A stretch of DNA of 64,000 nucleotides from Dactylorhiza incarnata (Eukaryota > Streptophyta > Magnoliopsida > Asparagales > Orchidaceae), in contig JAWHQI010000262.1 of the NCBI GenBank assembly GCA_033032865.1, positions 3,231,501-3,295,500 of the forward strand, written 5' to 3'. Position numbers and translations under genes: made by a program. Position 1 is the stretch's first letter. Each line of letters begins with the position of its first letter. Shown here piece after piece: positions 33,015 to 43,200 of the stretch. Below the pieces are notes generated by a model. The model ran no database searches, was not told where the DNA came from, and saw only the letters and a program-made list of their open reading frames with translations.

Positions 33015-34353
33015 TGAAAGGGAGGTTTAGTTCTTATTTATCTTATTAAATAATCTTGATTAAGTTTTGGTTTCAAAATAAATGATATGTATATTTATAT
33101 GTGTTTGCTGTATGAGTAATTAACACAAGCAGTGAGAGTGCACATCACAAGTAAAAACATAAAACAATGAACAAACCAAAACAATCCAGATGACACAAAG
33201 AAATATAGTAGTTCCCCTCAACTGGGTACATCTACTCTTCTACCCACTGGTAGGAATCCACTAGGAGGTTGTTGATAAGGTGCCCTCACACCAAGTGAGT
33301 TTTTGATAAGGTGCTCTAACCAAGATGCAGGTTTTTGCTAAGGTGCCCTGTCACCAAGATTAACTTTTGAAGGGAGTTATAACCCTGTACAGGATAGGGG
33401 TAAGGAAATAAAATAAAACAGAAATTGTAATGTTCTTCTCTGTATAAGAAGACTCTTGAAGATCCAGATGTGGTGTTGAATGGATCTGATATTGAAGAGC
33501 TCCCCCTGTCTGATATAGATTGTTGACAGTTCTGGAGGTCTCTCCTTTCAAACACTTCTTTCCTCTGTTGCAATGATAATCCTGAGCAAGTAGTTGTGAT
33601 TTGTGTCTCAGGATGTTTTTAATCTACAGGAAGATGTTAGCAACCAAGAATGTGTTATATTTTTGTGTGTCGTCTTTTTATCTCTGTATATGTCCATGTT
33701 TCTCTCCTTCTCTTTAGTATTTATAATCTGAGAAGTACTTTTGAATTCTTGCCTGGGAAAATGGAAAGAGATAAAGTCTCTTTAATTTCATTCCTTGGGA
33801 AGATAAGTTTGCCGATTTGACACAACAGAAACGGCTATGATCTTTAATGCTGCAACGGCTAGATTAGCAAAAGATATTGCATAATATATAAGAGAGCTGT
33901 CAGCATAAATCATATTTTAGTCGAACTGACAGAGGCATATAAAATTTCGTCGAACTCAGCTTTGCTTTCGTCGAGCTGGGCTTATCTTTTGATGTGCTAA
34001 GCAATTCTCTGTATATAAAATATACTTGATTTGATCTGAATAGATTTCGTCGATCTTGATTTACCTCGTCGACCTGCTGAGCCTTGATGATTGCGTCGAG
34101 CGCTGAGATTTAGAGAAAGCGTCGAGCGCTGAGATTTATAGAAAGCGTCGAGCGTTGAGCGCTGATCGTCGAACGCCGGTAGCAGTTCGTCGAGCGCAGA
34201 AGACTTATGATAATTTTAACTTTTCTTCTCCGATTCGATCCCATTATATTTAATTTATGTTTTCTTTAGGATAATGTGATTTAAGTTATCAGATAGATGA
34301 ACTTTAGAGATTAGATGCTGATCCTAACTCAAATCAAACCTAAGGTTCCAACA
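33015..34353 (-). repeat. 3' LTR of short copia-type element
   Basis: Left LTR copy. It contains minus-strand TATAAATA at 33725-33718 and, upstream of it, TCGTCGA motifs, including three units of GCGTCGAGCGCTGAGATTT (34091-34160). Confidence 0.93.
33718..33725 (-). promoter_or_regulatory. TATA box of short copia-type LTR (left)
   Basis: Minus-strand TATAAATA. The identical motif lies in the right LTR at 36556-36563, about 630 bp from the LTR start in both. Confidence 0.6.
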
Positions 34354-34848
34354 ATCTCCCCCTATTTGAGTTGGGATCCTAAATCAAATTAAAACTAGTG
34401 GCCTGGTGGTCTCCCCCTATTTGGTGTAGGATGCCGACAGTTTTAATTTTTATATTCTCCTTTTCTCTCTCACTTGGTTTCTCTGAATTTCTCATTTTCT
34501 CTCTCACTTGGGCTTTAATAATTTTTTATCCTTGTAAAATTATTTGAGCCACTCTGCTTTCCTAGATTTTAATTTCTTAAGATCTGAATTAAAATTTTCA
34601 ATTGCACCAACCTTTGTAATTAGAGAGATTAAATCTTATTTGGGGTTTTGAGCTTCTCATTTTCTCTCTCACTTGGGTAACTTTATTATCCTAGAAAGTT
34701 TTAATATGTGAATTGCTACAGCTGTTAATGAATTTTAAGAGATATCAGACATTTTCTTTCTCATAGAATCCCCTTATCAGAAGAGACTCACACTCAGTGC
34801 TATGATCATTTCTGATCAGTGCAGCTACAGTAGAATGCTCAAACTGAC

Positions 34849-35757
34849 TTAGAGAAGTCTGTAAGAATACAAAGTTGTCTTTAACATTGTTTTTATAATG
34901 GAAACAACCCATGTAAATTTTAGATTTGTTGTTTTAGAATTGGAATGGAGTTTAATGGAGAAAAACTTTTTAATACCTTTTGAAAATTCTATTAGAAATA
35001 TATGTTTTAAGAATTTTAAAATCTGATTTTTAATGCTAATTGAAAGTTTTCTTTTGTAGTCATTAAAATATATGTTTGAAATTATTTTAAAGTTTTCTTG
35101 ACAATCATTAAGCAATTTATCCTTAATTGACCTATTTTGTGCCTTTGATTTTTCTTCAGTTTTATTATTTTCAGAAGTTGAATAATTTATGTTTGTTAAC
35201 TTCCTTTTAATTTCTTTATCTATTGTTATTGAATCTGTGAGAGTTATTTTAAAAACAGTTTTAGAGGTAGAGTTGTGATTTGATTTTACCTTATTTACCT
35301 TTCCTAATTCTACTTCTGCATCTGGATTTTGGTATGACTCATTTATGGCCATCATGCAGAAAGCTCTAGCTCTGAGTTCTTCTTCCTCTTCTTCTTCACT
35401 TAGGTTTGTTGATGGTTCTGCATCAAAAATACAATCAGTTGAAGAGATGGAAGAAGGTTCATTTACCATCCTAGAGAGGGAGTTCCAAATTCCTCTTGCA
35501 GAAGTGCAGTCTTCAACTCTTTGAAGAGTGTCTTTTGACACTGATTGAGTCAAGATCTGCATAGCTTTTGCCTCTGCATCAGTGGTAGTTTTCTTTGAAG
35601 AAGATATATCAGCGCCAACATAAACAGGTCCTGTCAAAATAGATTTGTAAATTTCTTCATCTATGGCATTCATATATAGTTTGATTCTAACTTGCCATAA
35701 AGTAAATCTATCTAGATTACAAACAGGTGGATCTGAAAATAAAAAGTCTTGTGTCAT
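34849..35757 (-). CDS. Gag-like protein of short copia-type element
   Basis: A 302-residue ORF fills most of the interior, starting 85 nt after the primer site. The N-terminal half resembles copia gag: NLDRFTLWQVRIKLYMNAIDEE, then repeated small helices and DCTSARGIWNSL. An acidic stretch (SEEEEEEELRARAF) and a Lys/Asn-rich C-terminal half follow. No zinc knuckle (CX2CX4HX4C) is seen, and the C-terminal third looks eroded or out of family. No Met-independent upstream extension is likely, because the start follows the leader directly. It would bind element RNA, if functional. Confidence 0.7.
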   Translation of the reverse strand: MTQDFLFSDPPVCNLDRFTLWQVRIKLYMNAIDEEIYKSILTGPVYVGADISSSKKTTTDAEAKAMQILTQSVSKDTLQRVEDCTSARGIWNSLSRMVNEPSSISSTDCIFDAEPSTNLSEEEEEEELRARAFCMMAINESYQNPDAEVELGKVNKVKSNHNSTSKTVFKITLTDSITIDKEIKRKLTNINYSTSENNKTEEKSKAQNRSIKDKLLNDCQENFKIISNIYFNDYKRKLSISIKNQILKFLKHIFLIEFSKGIKKFFSIKLHSNSKTTNLKFTWVVSIIKTMLKTTLYSYRLL

Positions 35758-35839
35758 TTTGAAAAACTTTTAGAACAAATTTAAGAACTATGTGATCTTT
35801 GTGATTTCAGGTGTTAGCCTGTGTGAAACAAATCAACTC

Positions 35840-35850
35840 CTCTGATACCA
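35840..35850 (-). other. Primer binding site, short copia-type element
   Basis: Minus-strand TGGTATCAGAG lies 2 nt inside the 5' LTR end at 35853. It matches the initiator-Met site common in plant retroelements. Confidence 0.88.
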
Positions 35851-35852
35851 AT

Positions 35853-37191
35853 TGAAAGGGAGGTTTAGTTCTTATTTATCTTATTAAATAATCTTGATTA
35901 AGTTTTGGTTTCAAAATAAATGATATGTATATTTATATGTGTTTGCTGTATGAGTAATTAACACAAGCAGTGAGAGTGCACATCACAAGTAAAAACATAA
36001 AACAATGAACAAACCAAAACAATCCAGATGACACAAAGAAATATAGTAGTTCCCCTCAACTGGGTACATCTACTCTTCTACCCACTGGTAGGAATCCACT
36101 AGGAGGTTGTTGATAAGGTGCCCTCACACCAAGTGAGTTTTTGATAAGGTGCTCTAACCAAGATGCAGGTTTTTGCTAAGGTGCCCTGTCACCAAGATTA
36201 ACTTTTGAAGGGAGTTATAACCCTGTACAGGATAGGGGTAAGGAAATAAAATAAAACAGAAATTGTAATGTTCTTCTCTGTATAAGAAGACTCTTGAAGA
36301 TCCAGATGTGGTGTTGAATGGATCTGATATTGAAGAGCTCCCCCTGTCTGATATAGATTGTTGACAGTTCTGGAGGTCTCTCCTTTCAAACACTTCTTTC
36401 CTCTGTTGCAATGATAATCCTGAGCAAGTAGTTGTGATTTGTGTCTCAGGATGTTTTTAATCTGCAGGAAGATGTTAGCAACCAAGAATGTGCTATATTT
36501 TTGTGTGTCGTCTTTTTATCTCTGTATATGTCCATGTTTCTCTCCTTCTCTTTAGTATTTATAATCTGAGAAGTACTTTTGAATTCTTGCCTGGGAAAAT
36601 GGAAAGAGATAAAGTCTCTTTAATTTCATTCCTTGGGAAGATAAGTTTGCCGATTTGACACAACAGAAACGGTTATGATCTTTAATGCTGCAACGGCTAG
36701 ATTAGCAAAAGATATTGCATAATATATAAGAGAGCTGTCAGCATAAATCATATTTTAGTCGAACTGACAGAGGCATATAAAATTTCGTCGAACTCAGCTT
36801 TGCTTTCGTCGAGCTGGGCTTATCTTTTGATGTGCTAAGCAATTCTCTGTATATAAAATATACTTGATTTGATCTGAATAGATTTCGTCGATCTTGATTT
36901 ATCTCGTCGACCTGCTGAGCCTTGATGATTGCGTCGAGCGCTGAGATTTAGAGAAAGCGTCGAGTGCTGAGATTTATAGAAAGCGTCGAGCGCTGAGCGC
37001 TGATCGTCGAACGCCGGTAGCAGTTCGTCGAGCGCAGAAGACTTATGATAATTTTAACTTTTCTTCTCTGATTCGATCCCATTATATTTAATTTATGTTT
37101 TCTTTAGGATAATGTGATTTAAGTTATCAGATAGATGAACTTTAGAGATTAGATGTTGATCCTAACTCAAATCAAACCTAAGGTTCCAACA
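35853..37191 (-). repeat. 5' LTR of short copia-type element
   Basis: Same length as the left copy and nearly identical to it. The few differences include C/T at 36674 and A/G at 36464 relative to the left copy, so the insertion is young compared with the rest of the window. Confidence 0.93.
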
Positions 37192-37660
37192 GTCTCGACG
37201 AATTCGCCGAATGGTCTCGACGAATTCGCCGAATGGTCTCGACGAATTCGTCGAATGGTCTCGACGAATTCGTCGAATGGTCTCGACAATCGTCGAGACC
37301 CACTCGAAGGATCATTGAGACAAACTCGACGGACCATCGAGACCAATTCGACGGACCGTTGAGACCTATTAGATGGATTTGTCGAGTCATCTCGACGAAC
37401 CGTCGAGACCATAGAGTCTTTTCGATGGATTCATAGAGTCCTCTTGACAAACCATCATGACCGTCGAGTCTTCTCGACGAATTCGTCGAGACCGCTCGAC
37501 AAACCGTCAAGATTGTCGAGTCTTCTCGATGAATTTGTCGAGTCCTCTCGACGGATCTGCCAAGACCGTCAAGCTCACTCGACGGATTCGTCGAGTCCAC
37601 TCGATGAATCCGTCGAAACCATTGATTCCGCTCAACAATTTCGTCAAGCCTTTTGGCGCA
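37192..37660. repeat. 22-bp satellite with GACGAATTCGTC palindrome
   Basis: The first part (37192-37290) is a clean tandem array with a 22-bp period, each unit holding GACGAATTCG(T/C)CGAATG and GTCTC. It then decays into scattered TCGACGAA/TCGTCGAG words to about 37660. The short copia-type element was inserted in it: one unit's remnant lies left at about 32990-33014. ORFs on both strands are repeat translations. Confidence 0.85.
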
Positions 37661-38868
37661 TCGTTATTTTCCCGTTCAGTTGTAGCACGAGCCCAAGTCA
37701 ACTTACCAAACACGCGTTCGAGGGGCCTAGCACGAATCGGGACGTTATAGTTATAGTCTATACAGTTATTCATAAGTATCCTGTTGCGCTGTGTTGGCCC
37801 TTACTGTAGGATCAGTTTTTATCTCCCTTGAGCATATTATGGACTCAGGGGGAGAGGAATAACCACTTAGTCAATACGAATAATATTATTAATCCCCACG
37901 TTGGTTTCCACACCAGGTTTTCTAGGTGTTGTGTCATGGACATGATGTGAAAGTAGAAGATTTAAGAGGATCATTGTTATACTTAGCAACACAAATAGAT
38001 CATTAGATATATAGATCATACTTACTTATTATCATTTATTTATCTGGCTTGACGTGTTTACTTGTGAGTCCTTAGATATTCTTTAGATGTACTTTTGGGG
38101 CCTCGTGCCATTGTTGTTGTTACTTTTCTGTCTCCTATTTATACAATACTTTTTGTGATCTAATATGTGACTACTAGTGTTCCGCTTGTATTGTTTTTCT
38201 ACCTTGCATATAACTTACTCTTTTGGCGGTGTAATGATTATTTTCTCCGCACCATTGTTGATCCATAGTGTTAAAAGAGTATAATAGGAGAGGATTAAAA
38301 CATCCATACATCTACTCATCAGTTATTCCCTTGGTCGTTAAATATTTTTGGGGTATGCGATAAGATCCTCTCGTTTGTTCCTGAATTGGGCGGAGTCTTA
38401 CAATCCTAGCATAAATATTATCATTCATTCTAGCAGGTGGCGCAATGAGAAAAATAATAATTTGGAGAAGGTGAGCATCCAAAACCTGTTTCCTTTCCTT
38501 TTTGCATGTTCGACCAAATCATCCAAAACCTTGACATCATAAATTATCTTCCACAATTATATGAAACAATATTATTATCGTTTGAAATATCTTCGTTTAG
38601 TAGTGCACCGTTTGATTATTTATGCAAGTATGTTTTCATCTCATTTGACTCATTCATTGCATCAAGTATATTTTATTACATTTGAGCTATTCATTGCAAG
38701 AAACATACAATAAAGCTGAAAATGGCTTACTAGCATCTAACTAACTACCTCCATTTTGGATTGAGGTCAATGGTATTCCAATTTTAAGGCTATTTCTTCT
38801 ATGACTTGAGGTCTTTCTTGATTTCTTCTCAAATTACATACTTTTGGGCGCATGTAATTGGCAATTAA
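37661..38868. other. Unassigned AT-rich sequence
   Basis: No gene or element domain recognised. GGACTCAGGGGGAGAGG near 37832 looks like a copia polypurine tract on the plus strand, but I cannot pair it with LTRs. Confidence 0.3.
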
Positions 38869-39357
38869 TCAAAGAACCAATTCATCTAATGCTCTAGCTG
38901 ATTTCTTATCTTCATCTTCACACACCTCTAGCTTTTCTTCATTTTTCCATGATTGTGTTATTTTATATTGTTGTTGCATGCTAGGCCTCCAACTTATCAT
39001 AATATTGTGAATTCGTTTTGGATGAGAGGATCCCTCTGCAACCCACGATCGGAGCCCATTCACAAAGCATAAATAGATGAATTGGAGAACGTGCGACAAT
39101 AGTGGTACTGTCTGGATGCACTCCCCATTTTTAGGTCTAGGACTTGGACCATTCGCGACCAACCATACCTGATCTTTGGCTTCTCCTCTCATGCGAATGC
39201 CAACTTGAAGGTGAAGGTGGTAATACTCCTTGAACCATAGGCAACCAATCCTGTAAACTCTCCACATCACAAGATCTATATCATCCATCATTCTTATTAT
39301 TATTGTCTCTTCTTCGAAATAGAGTGCTTCAATAGACTCCCGATTCTGACTCCTCAC
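38869..39357 (-). CDS. Unrecognised ORF, 162 codons
   Basis: An open frame with no family match I can name. It is Glu/Lys-rich at the C-terminus (KNEEKLEVCEDEDKKSAR), with a hydrophobic and aromatic middle (LLSHVLQFIYLCFVNGL). No zinc, nuclease or RT motif is visible. It lies between repeats without promoter or operon context, so it may be a chance ORF or a fragment of a degraded element. Confidence 0.15.
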   Translation of the reverse strand: MRSQNRESIEALYFEEETIIIRMMDDIDLVMWRVYRIGCLWFKEYYHLHLQVGIRMRGEAKDQVWLVANGPSPRPKNGECIQTVPLLSHVLQFIYLCFVNGLRSWVAEGSSHPKRIHNIMISWRPSMQQQYKITQSWKNEEKLEVCEDEDKKSARALDELVL

Positions 39358-39373
39358 CTATGGAAGTAGAGGG

Positions 39374-39856
39374 ATATTGATATGACCCGAGAGACAGTGG
39401 GCTATGGACACTCCAGGCATGGACTGCTCTCACAAGATCCAGAGTCCACACTGATGGATCTTGAGTCTATCCTAGTCAGATCACTTGGGTCGTGACTCGC
39501 ACACACCCAACACTTCTCTGCCCCTGCTCTCAGCGTGTTGGGTTGTTAAGGCTCAGGCTCAATACCCAGAACTCATAGATGAGGACTCCTATCGAGTCTC
39601 ATCACCAACTAAGCCATAACTCAGTTGGTGATGAGACTCGGTAGGAGGAGTACTCATCTAGGAGGTCTGGGTATCTAGCCCCAGCCTCAACAACCCACCC
39701 AGTTGAGAACAGGTATGGAGAAGGGTTGGGGTGTGCTGGCCATGACCCATGCGATCCGACCAGGACAGACTCTGGATCCATCATAGTGGACTCTGGATAT
39801 TGCGAGAGCAGTCCCTGCCTGGAGTGTGAGCAACTCTGTGCCTCTTGGGTTGTATC
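39374..39856. repeat. Foldback: inverted repeat with about 235-bp arms
   Basis: The left arm (about 39374-39609) and right arm (about 39624-39856) are imperfect reverse complements separated by 14 bp. The inner ends match well (GAGTCTCATCACCAAC and GTTGGTGATGAGACTC), as do segments such as CACTCCAGGCA.GGACTGCTCTC. No TIR-type target duplication was found. It may be a foldback transposon or an inverted fusion of retroelement leaders: TGTATCAGAG at 39851-39860 is close to a primer site. Confidence 0.8.
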
Positions 39857-39884
39857 AGAGACCTCCTTGCCGACCCCTCACCGC

Positions 39885-40000
39885 AGGAAGTAAAAACTAA
39901 TTCTGACTCCTCGCCAACCCCTCGCTGCAGGAAGTAGAGACTGATTTTGACTCCTCGTTGACCCATCGCTACAGGAAGTAGAGATGATTTTGACTCCTCA
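39885..40000. repeat. Short tandem repeat, about 50-60 bp, two to three units
   Basis: The words GACTCCTCGCCAACCCCTCGCTGCAG and GGAAGTAGAGACTGATT recur twice with slight changes, plus a third partial unit. A related piece lies at 39340-39370. Confidence 0.6.
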
Positions 40001-41220
40001 CACGATTCAGCCTCCTTGTCAGATCCTTGACACTTGCCTACCGAGTTTTTCTCTCATTCTCAATTTATTATTTATCTCATGACTCTCTAGTTGTAGGAAA
40101 TTGCATCTCTGTAATGGTCTTGGAGAGGTTGTTGTAGACTATTTTGCCTTCCTATTAGTTGTTTAACTTTCCAGACACCTCCTATGTTTTGAGATCTTAG
40201 CCTGAGATCTGGGTAGAACGATATGCAGCCCTCCATCTCATTTGCCATTCCTTCATTTGGTGTTTTCTAGGTCTAATTCCATGCTTATCTTCGTATACCT
40301 TATCCATATATATTATTGAACCCTAGCTGAGTGGAAAATTCTCGTGGATGTTTCAAATATTTTGTTAATTTTGTTAAATTTTATACAATGTTCATATCAT
40401 CATTTGATGATTTTCAATTTTCAAATTAAATGGATTAAATAATGCCTGATAATGTTCCCAATAATGCTAAAGTGGTCAAGCCATGTGCTCCTTGCACCGC
40501 AACCCCAACCAGTTCATCGTAGTATTCTGTCCCATAGCAGGGATCCCACTATAAACCGTAGTGTGTGACCCAAAAGGGCATGCCCACGCCCAAGTGCATC
40601 CCGATGCGATAAACAGCTCTGTGCATGCCCGCGTGTGGCAGAACTGCACACGCCCAAAATGCGGCAACCCCACATGTGCAGAAGCCTCACACACACGATA
40701 ACCCCGTGTGCTTGGTGTCCTTGGGCGCACCTGCTTGCACGGAAGTCACATGCGTTCAATAGCCCCACGGACAGGCGTGTGCACTTGGCATGCACAACAG
40801 ACTATATGCGCCTTTGAGCACTGCCGCCGCCGCTTCCCCTGCCAACGGACTTGATCAGACTGCCTGAGTAGTCTGGGCTATAATGACCCCCTCCTGGTAT
40901 TTAGTCACACCCAAGGGGATTGTTAAGCCAAGAGTAGGTGTTATACGATAGTGTTATCTAAAGTGATAACCTCCACTGTATGACACTTGTTCAGTAGAAC
41001 CAATTTATAATAGAAGTAAAAGTAAGGATGAAGTCCAAAACACATTTTTCATATATATATATATCAAGGTTTGGAATACAATGGAAGACTTGGTCTAACA
41101 CCTTCCCGGATAACTTGGGCTAACATATGCCCTTAACTCAAAATTGGGGCTACTATATGTCAGGATAAATTACAACATGTCTAATCTAAAACATGCAGAG
41201 ATACATAGAACAGAGGCACG
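40001..41220. other. Unassigned, no gene found
   Basis: Mixed sequence with CCCCACATGTGC-like words near 40620-40720 and a short (AT)n at 41048-41061. It may be old LTR material. I cannot assign it. Confidence 0.3.
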
Positions 41221-41224
41221 AACT

Positions 41225-41390
41225 CACTTCTGGCGGTACTTCCTCTACAGTTGGGGCTGGGGCTGGGGCTGGGTCCATGACATCAGGTAACTCCATCTCC
41301 ATCTCTATCTCAAAAATTTTCGGTTGGTGCTGGGACTGCAGAAGCTGCTGCGATGAGGGTTCCTAGAGGGGGTTCTCAAAAATCTTTAGT
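41225..41390 (-). pseudogene. Possible exon fragment, Pro-Ala repeat
   Basis: On minus, one frame reads QQLLQSQHQPKIFEIEMEME, then a PAPAPAP run and EEVPPE, and meets GTGAGT, a good splice donor. A TAG precedes the frame by a few codons. It could be the linker of a gag or of an unknown gene, or chance. There is no other support. Confidence 0.2.
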
Positions 41391-42700
41391 CAAATTGACT
41401 AAGTGTATTCCCTTTCTTTCCCCAACTACATCTTAAGGCATTGGGTTGGGAGAGGGGGTAAAAGATGCACAAGTGGCAATATGAGTGAACCGAGTGACGA
41501 GAGAAGAGAGAGTTGTGTTATGAATTAGGTAGTAGGGGAAGCATAAATGACCCAGCTTATAAGAATGCACATACATCCTTATTATTTGAGGGTCGTGTTC
41601 TGACATAAGTAATTAATCTAGCAGGTGTTTTGATAAATTATATAGTACGAATATGTAAGAGTTATGGTACATAAATAACTTAACTTATTCTGAATGTCCA
41701 TACAAATTTATATGTTGAGGGTCTTGAAATTATCATATCACAGACTTATCTTACAAGAATGCCCATACAAACTTGTAGTATAAGGGTTTAAAGATGCAAG
41801 GTATGTTAAGGTAAGATGATATGATGAATTACTAATTTATATGTCTAAGGCCTGCCCTGTCCACTTGTTAACTTGGTAGCTAACCACACGGGCCTCATCA
41901 CCATGATGGATGATAACATCGGATCAGACATCTCGACTTCTAGGTAGGTGGCACACAACCATCCTAGGCCTTAATGTACGGTATGGGTTCATACCTGCAT
42001 TACTATCCGAGGTCTAACCAACGGTAGAGAGCGAATATCAAACTCTGGGGATTTTTCTCCGGGACTAACTCCAAAAGACAAATTTCCCCAGCAACTAATT
42101 GGATCTAACACTTCAGCCCCTCCGTCAGTTTGTGATGTACGGTAGAGTGGTTAGACCCTCCAGAGTTTTACGGGATTAGACATTTCACCAATGTCGTTCC
42201 ACACTAGACCAAGGATTAGTTTATACGCCCCCTCAATCAAAATGGACATGAAGGATAGTAAAAAAGTAACCTGGAAAGACCCATAGATAACTTGTTAGCC
42301 ATATATTGTGATATCAAGTTTAAGTGGTCACTGGATAGGTAAGAGTGAGGTCGGTGGTCGCACCGCATACCATTATACACCACCTTCTTTACGAGGGATA
42401 CTAGCTCACCCCTAACCTCTTTCCTAGACACCAGTTAGATTACTTAAAATGTGGGTCTCATGGATATATTGCTAAGGATAAATCTAGTCTCTTTTCAAAA
42501 ATGAAGTTATAACAAAGGATCTATCAACGATGCATAGTTTATTCAGATATACAAGTAATAATCGAAATACTTTTGACATAGTTTCAAAATCTTAAATCAA
42601 GAGTTATGCATGACAAAATGTAATAGCAAGAATGAACTTTCAGCATTTATAATAAGTATTTAAGTCCAAGGCGCTTTTTCAATGAGTGTGATTAGTAGTT
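41391..42700. other. Unassigned, probably old LTR material
   Basis: No gene. The segment 41870-42240 has the GC-balanced, ORF-free look of an LTR, but no TG..CA ends or partner copy could be found. Confidence 0.25.
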
Positions 42701-42714
42701 AACCAAGCTATACT

Positions 42715-43195
42715 TTTGAATACGTACAATTTCATAAAGTGGTTAAATTCAAGCCCAATTCTTTTGAATAATGAAACCAAGGTCAATCATGATATTATTA
42801 GGGTGCTATAAAAATTTGGGAATTTATTGAAAGGTTTAAGACTCGTTTATTTCATTTATATGGAAGTGTGACATATTAAATACTATCCTTTTAAAGGCAT
42901 AAATTCATAAAGTGATCAAATGAAGTCCAAACCTATTGAAAAACAAAACCAAGGTCAGTCATGATATTATTAGAGGGCTATAAAATGTTGGGAATTTATT
43001 GAAGGGTTTAAGACTCATTTATTTCATTTATATGGAAGTGTGACATACAAAATAATATCCTTTTAAAGGCATAAAATAATAATGTGATCAAATGAAGTCC
43101 AAACCTTTTGAAAACATAAACCAAGGTCAGTAATGACATTATTAGGGTGATATACAGTTTGGGAATTTATTGAAGGGTTTAAGAATGAAAGATTT
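42715..43195. repeat. 172-bp tandem repeat, three units
   Basis: CCAAGGTCA(A/G)T recurs near 42778, 42950 and 43122, a spacing of 172 bp. It is followed each time by ATTATTAG.G.G and later by GGGAATTTATTGAA. The third unit is truncated by the SIRE2 LTR start at 43201. Confidence 0.85.
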
Positions 43196-43200
43196 GGGTT

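Larger units (their letters stand above)
33015..37191 (-). mobile_element. Complete short copia-type element with gag-like ORF only
   Basis: Two LTRs of exactly 1339 bp (33015-34353 and 35853-37191) with TG..CA ends and only scattered mismatches flank a 1499-bp interior. The 5-bp target duplication GTCTC is perfect (33010-33014 and 37192-37196). On minus: 5' LTR, AT, primer site TGGTATCAGAG (35850-35840), gag-like ORF, polypurine tract AAATAGGGGGAGAT next to the 3' LTR. No protease, integrase or RT is present, so it needs a helper, probably a SIRE-type element given the PPT and gag. Confidence 0.93.
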
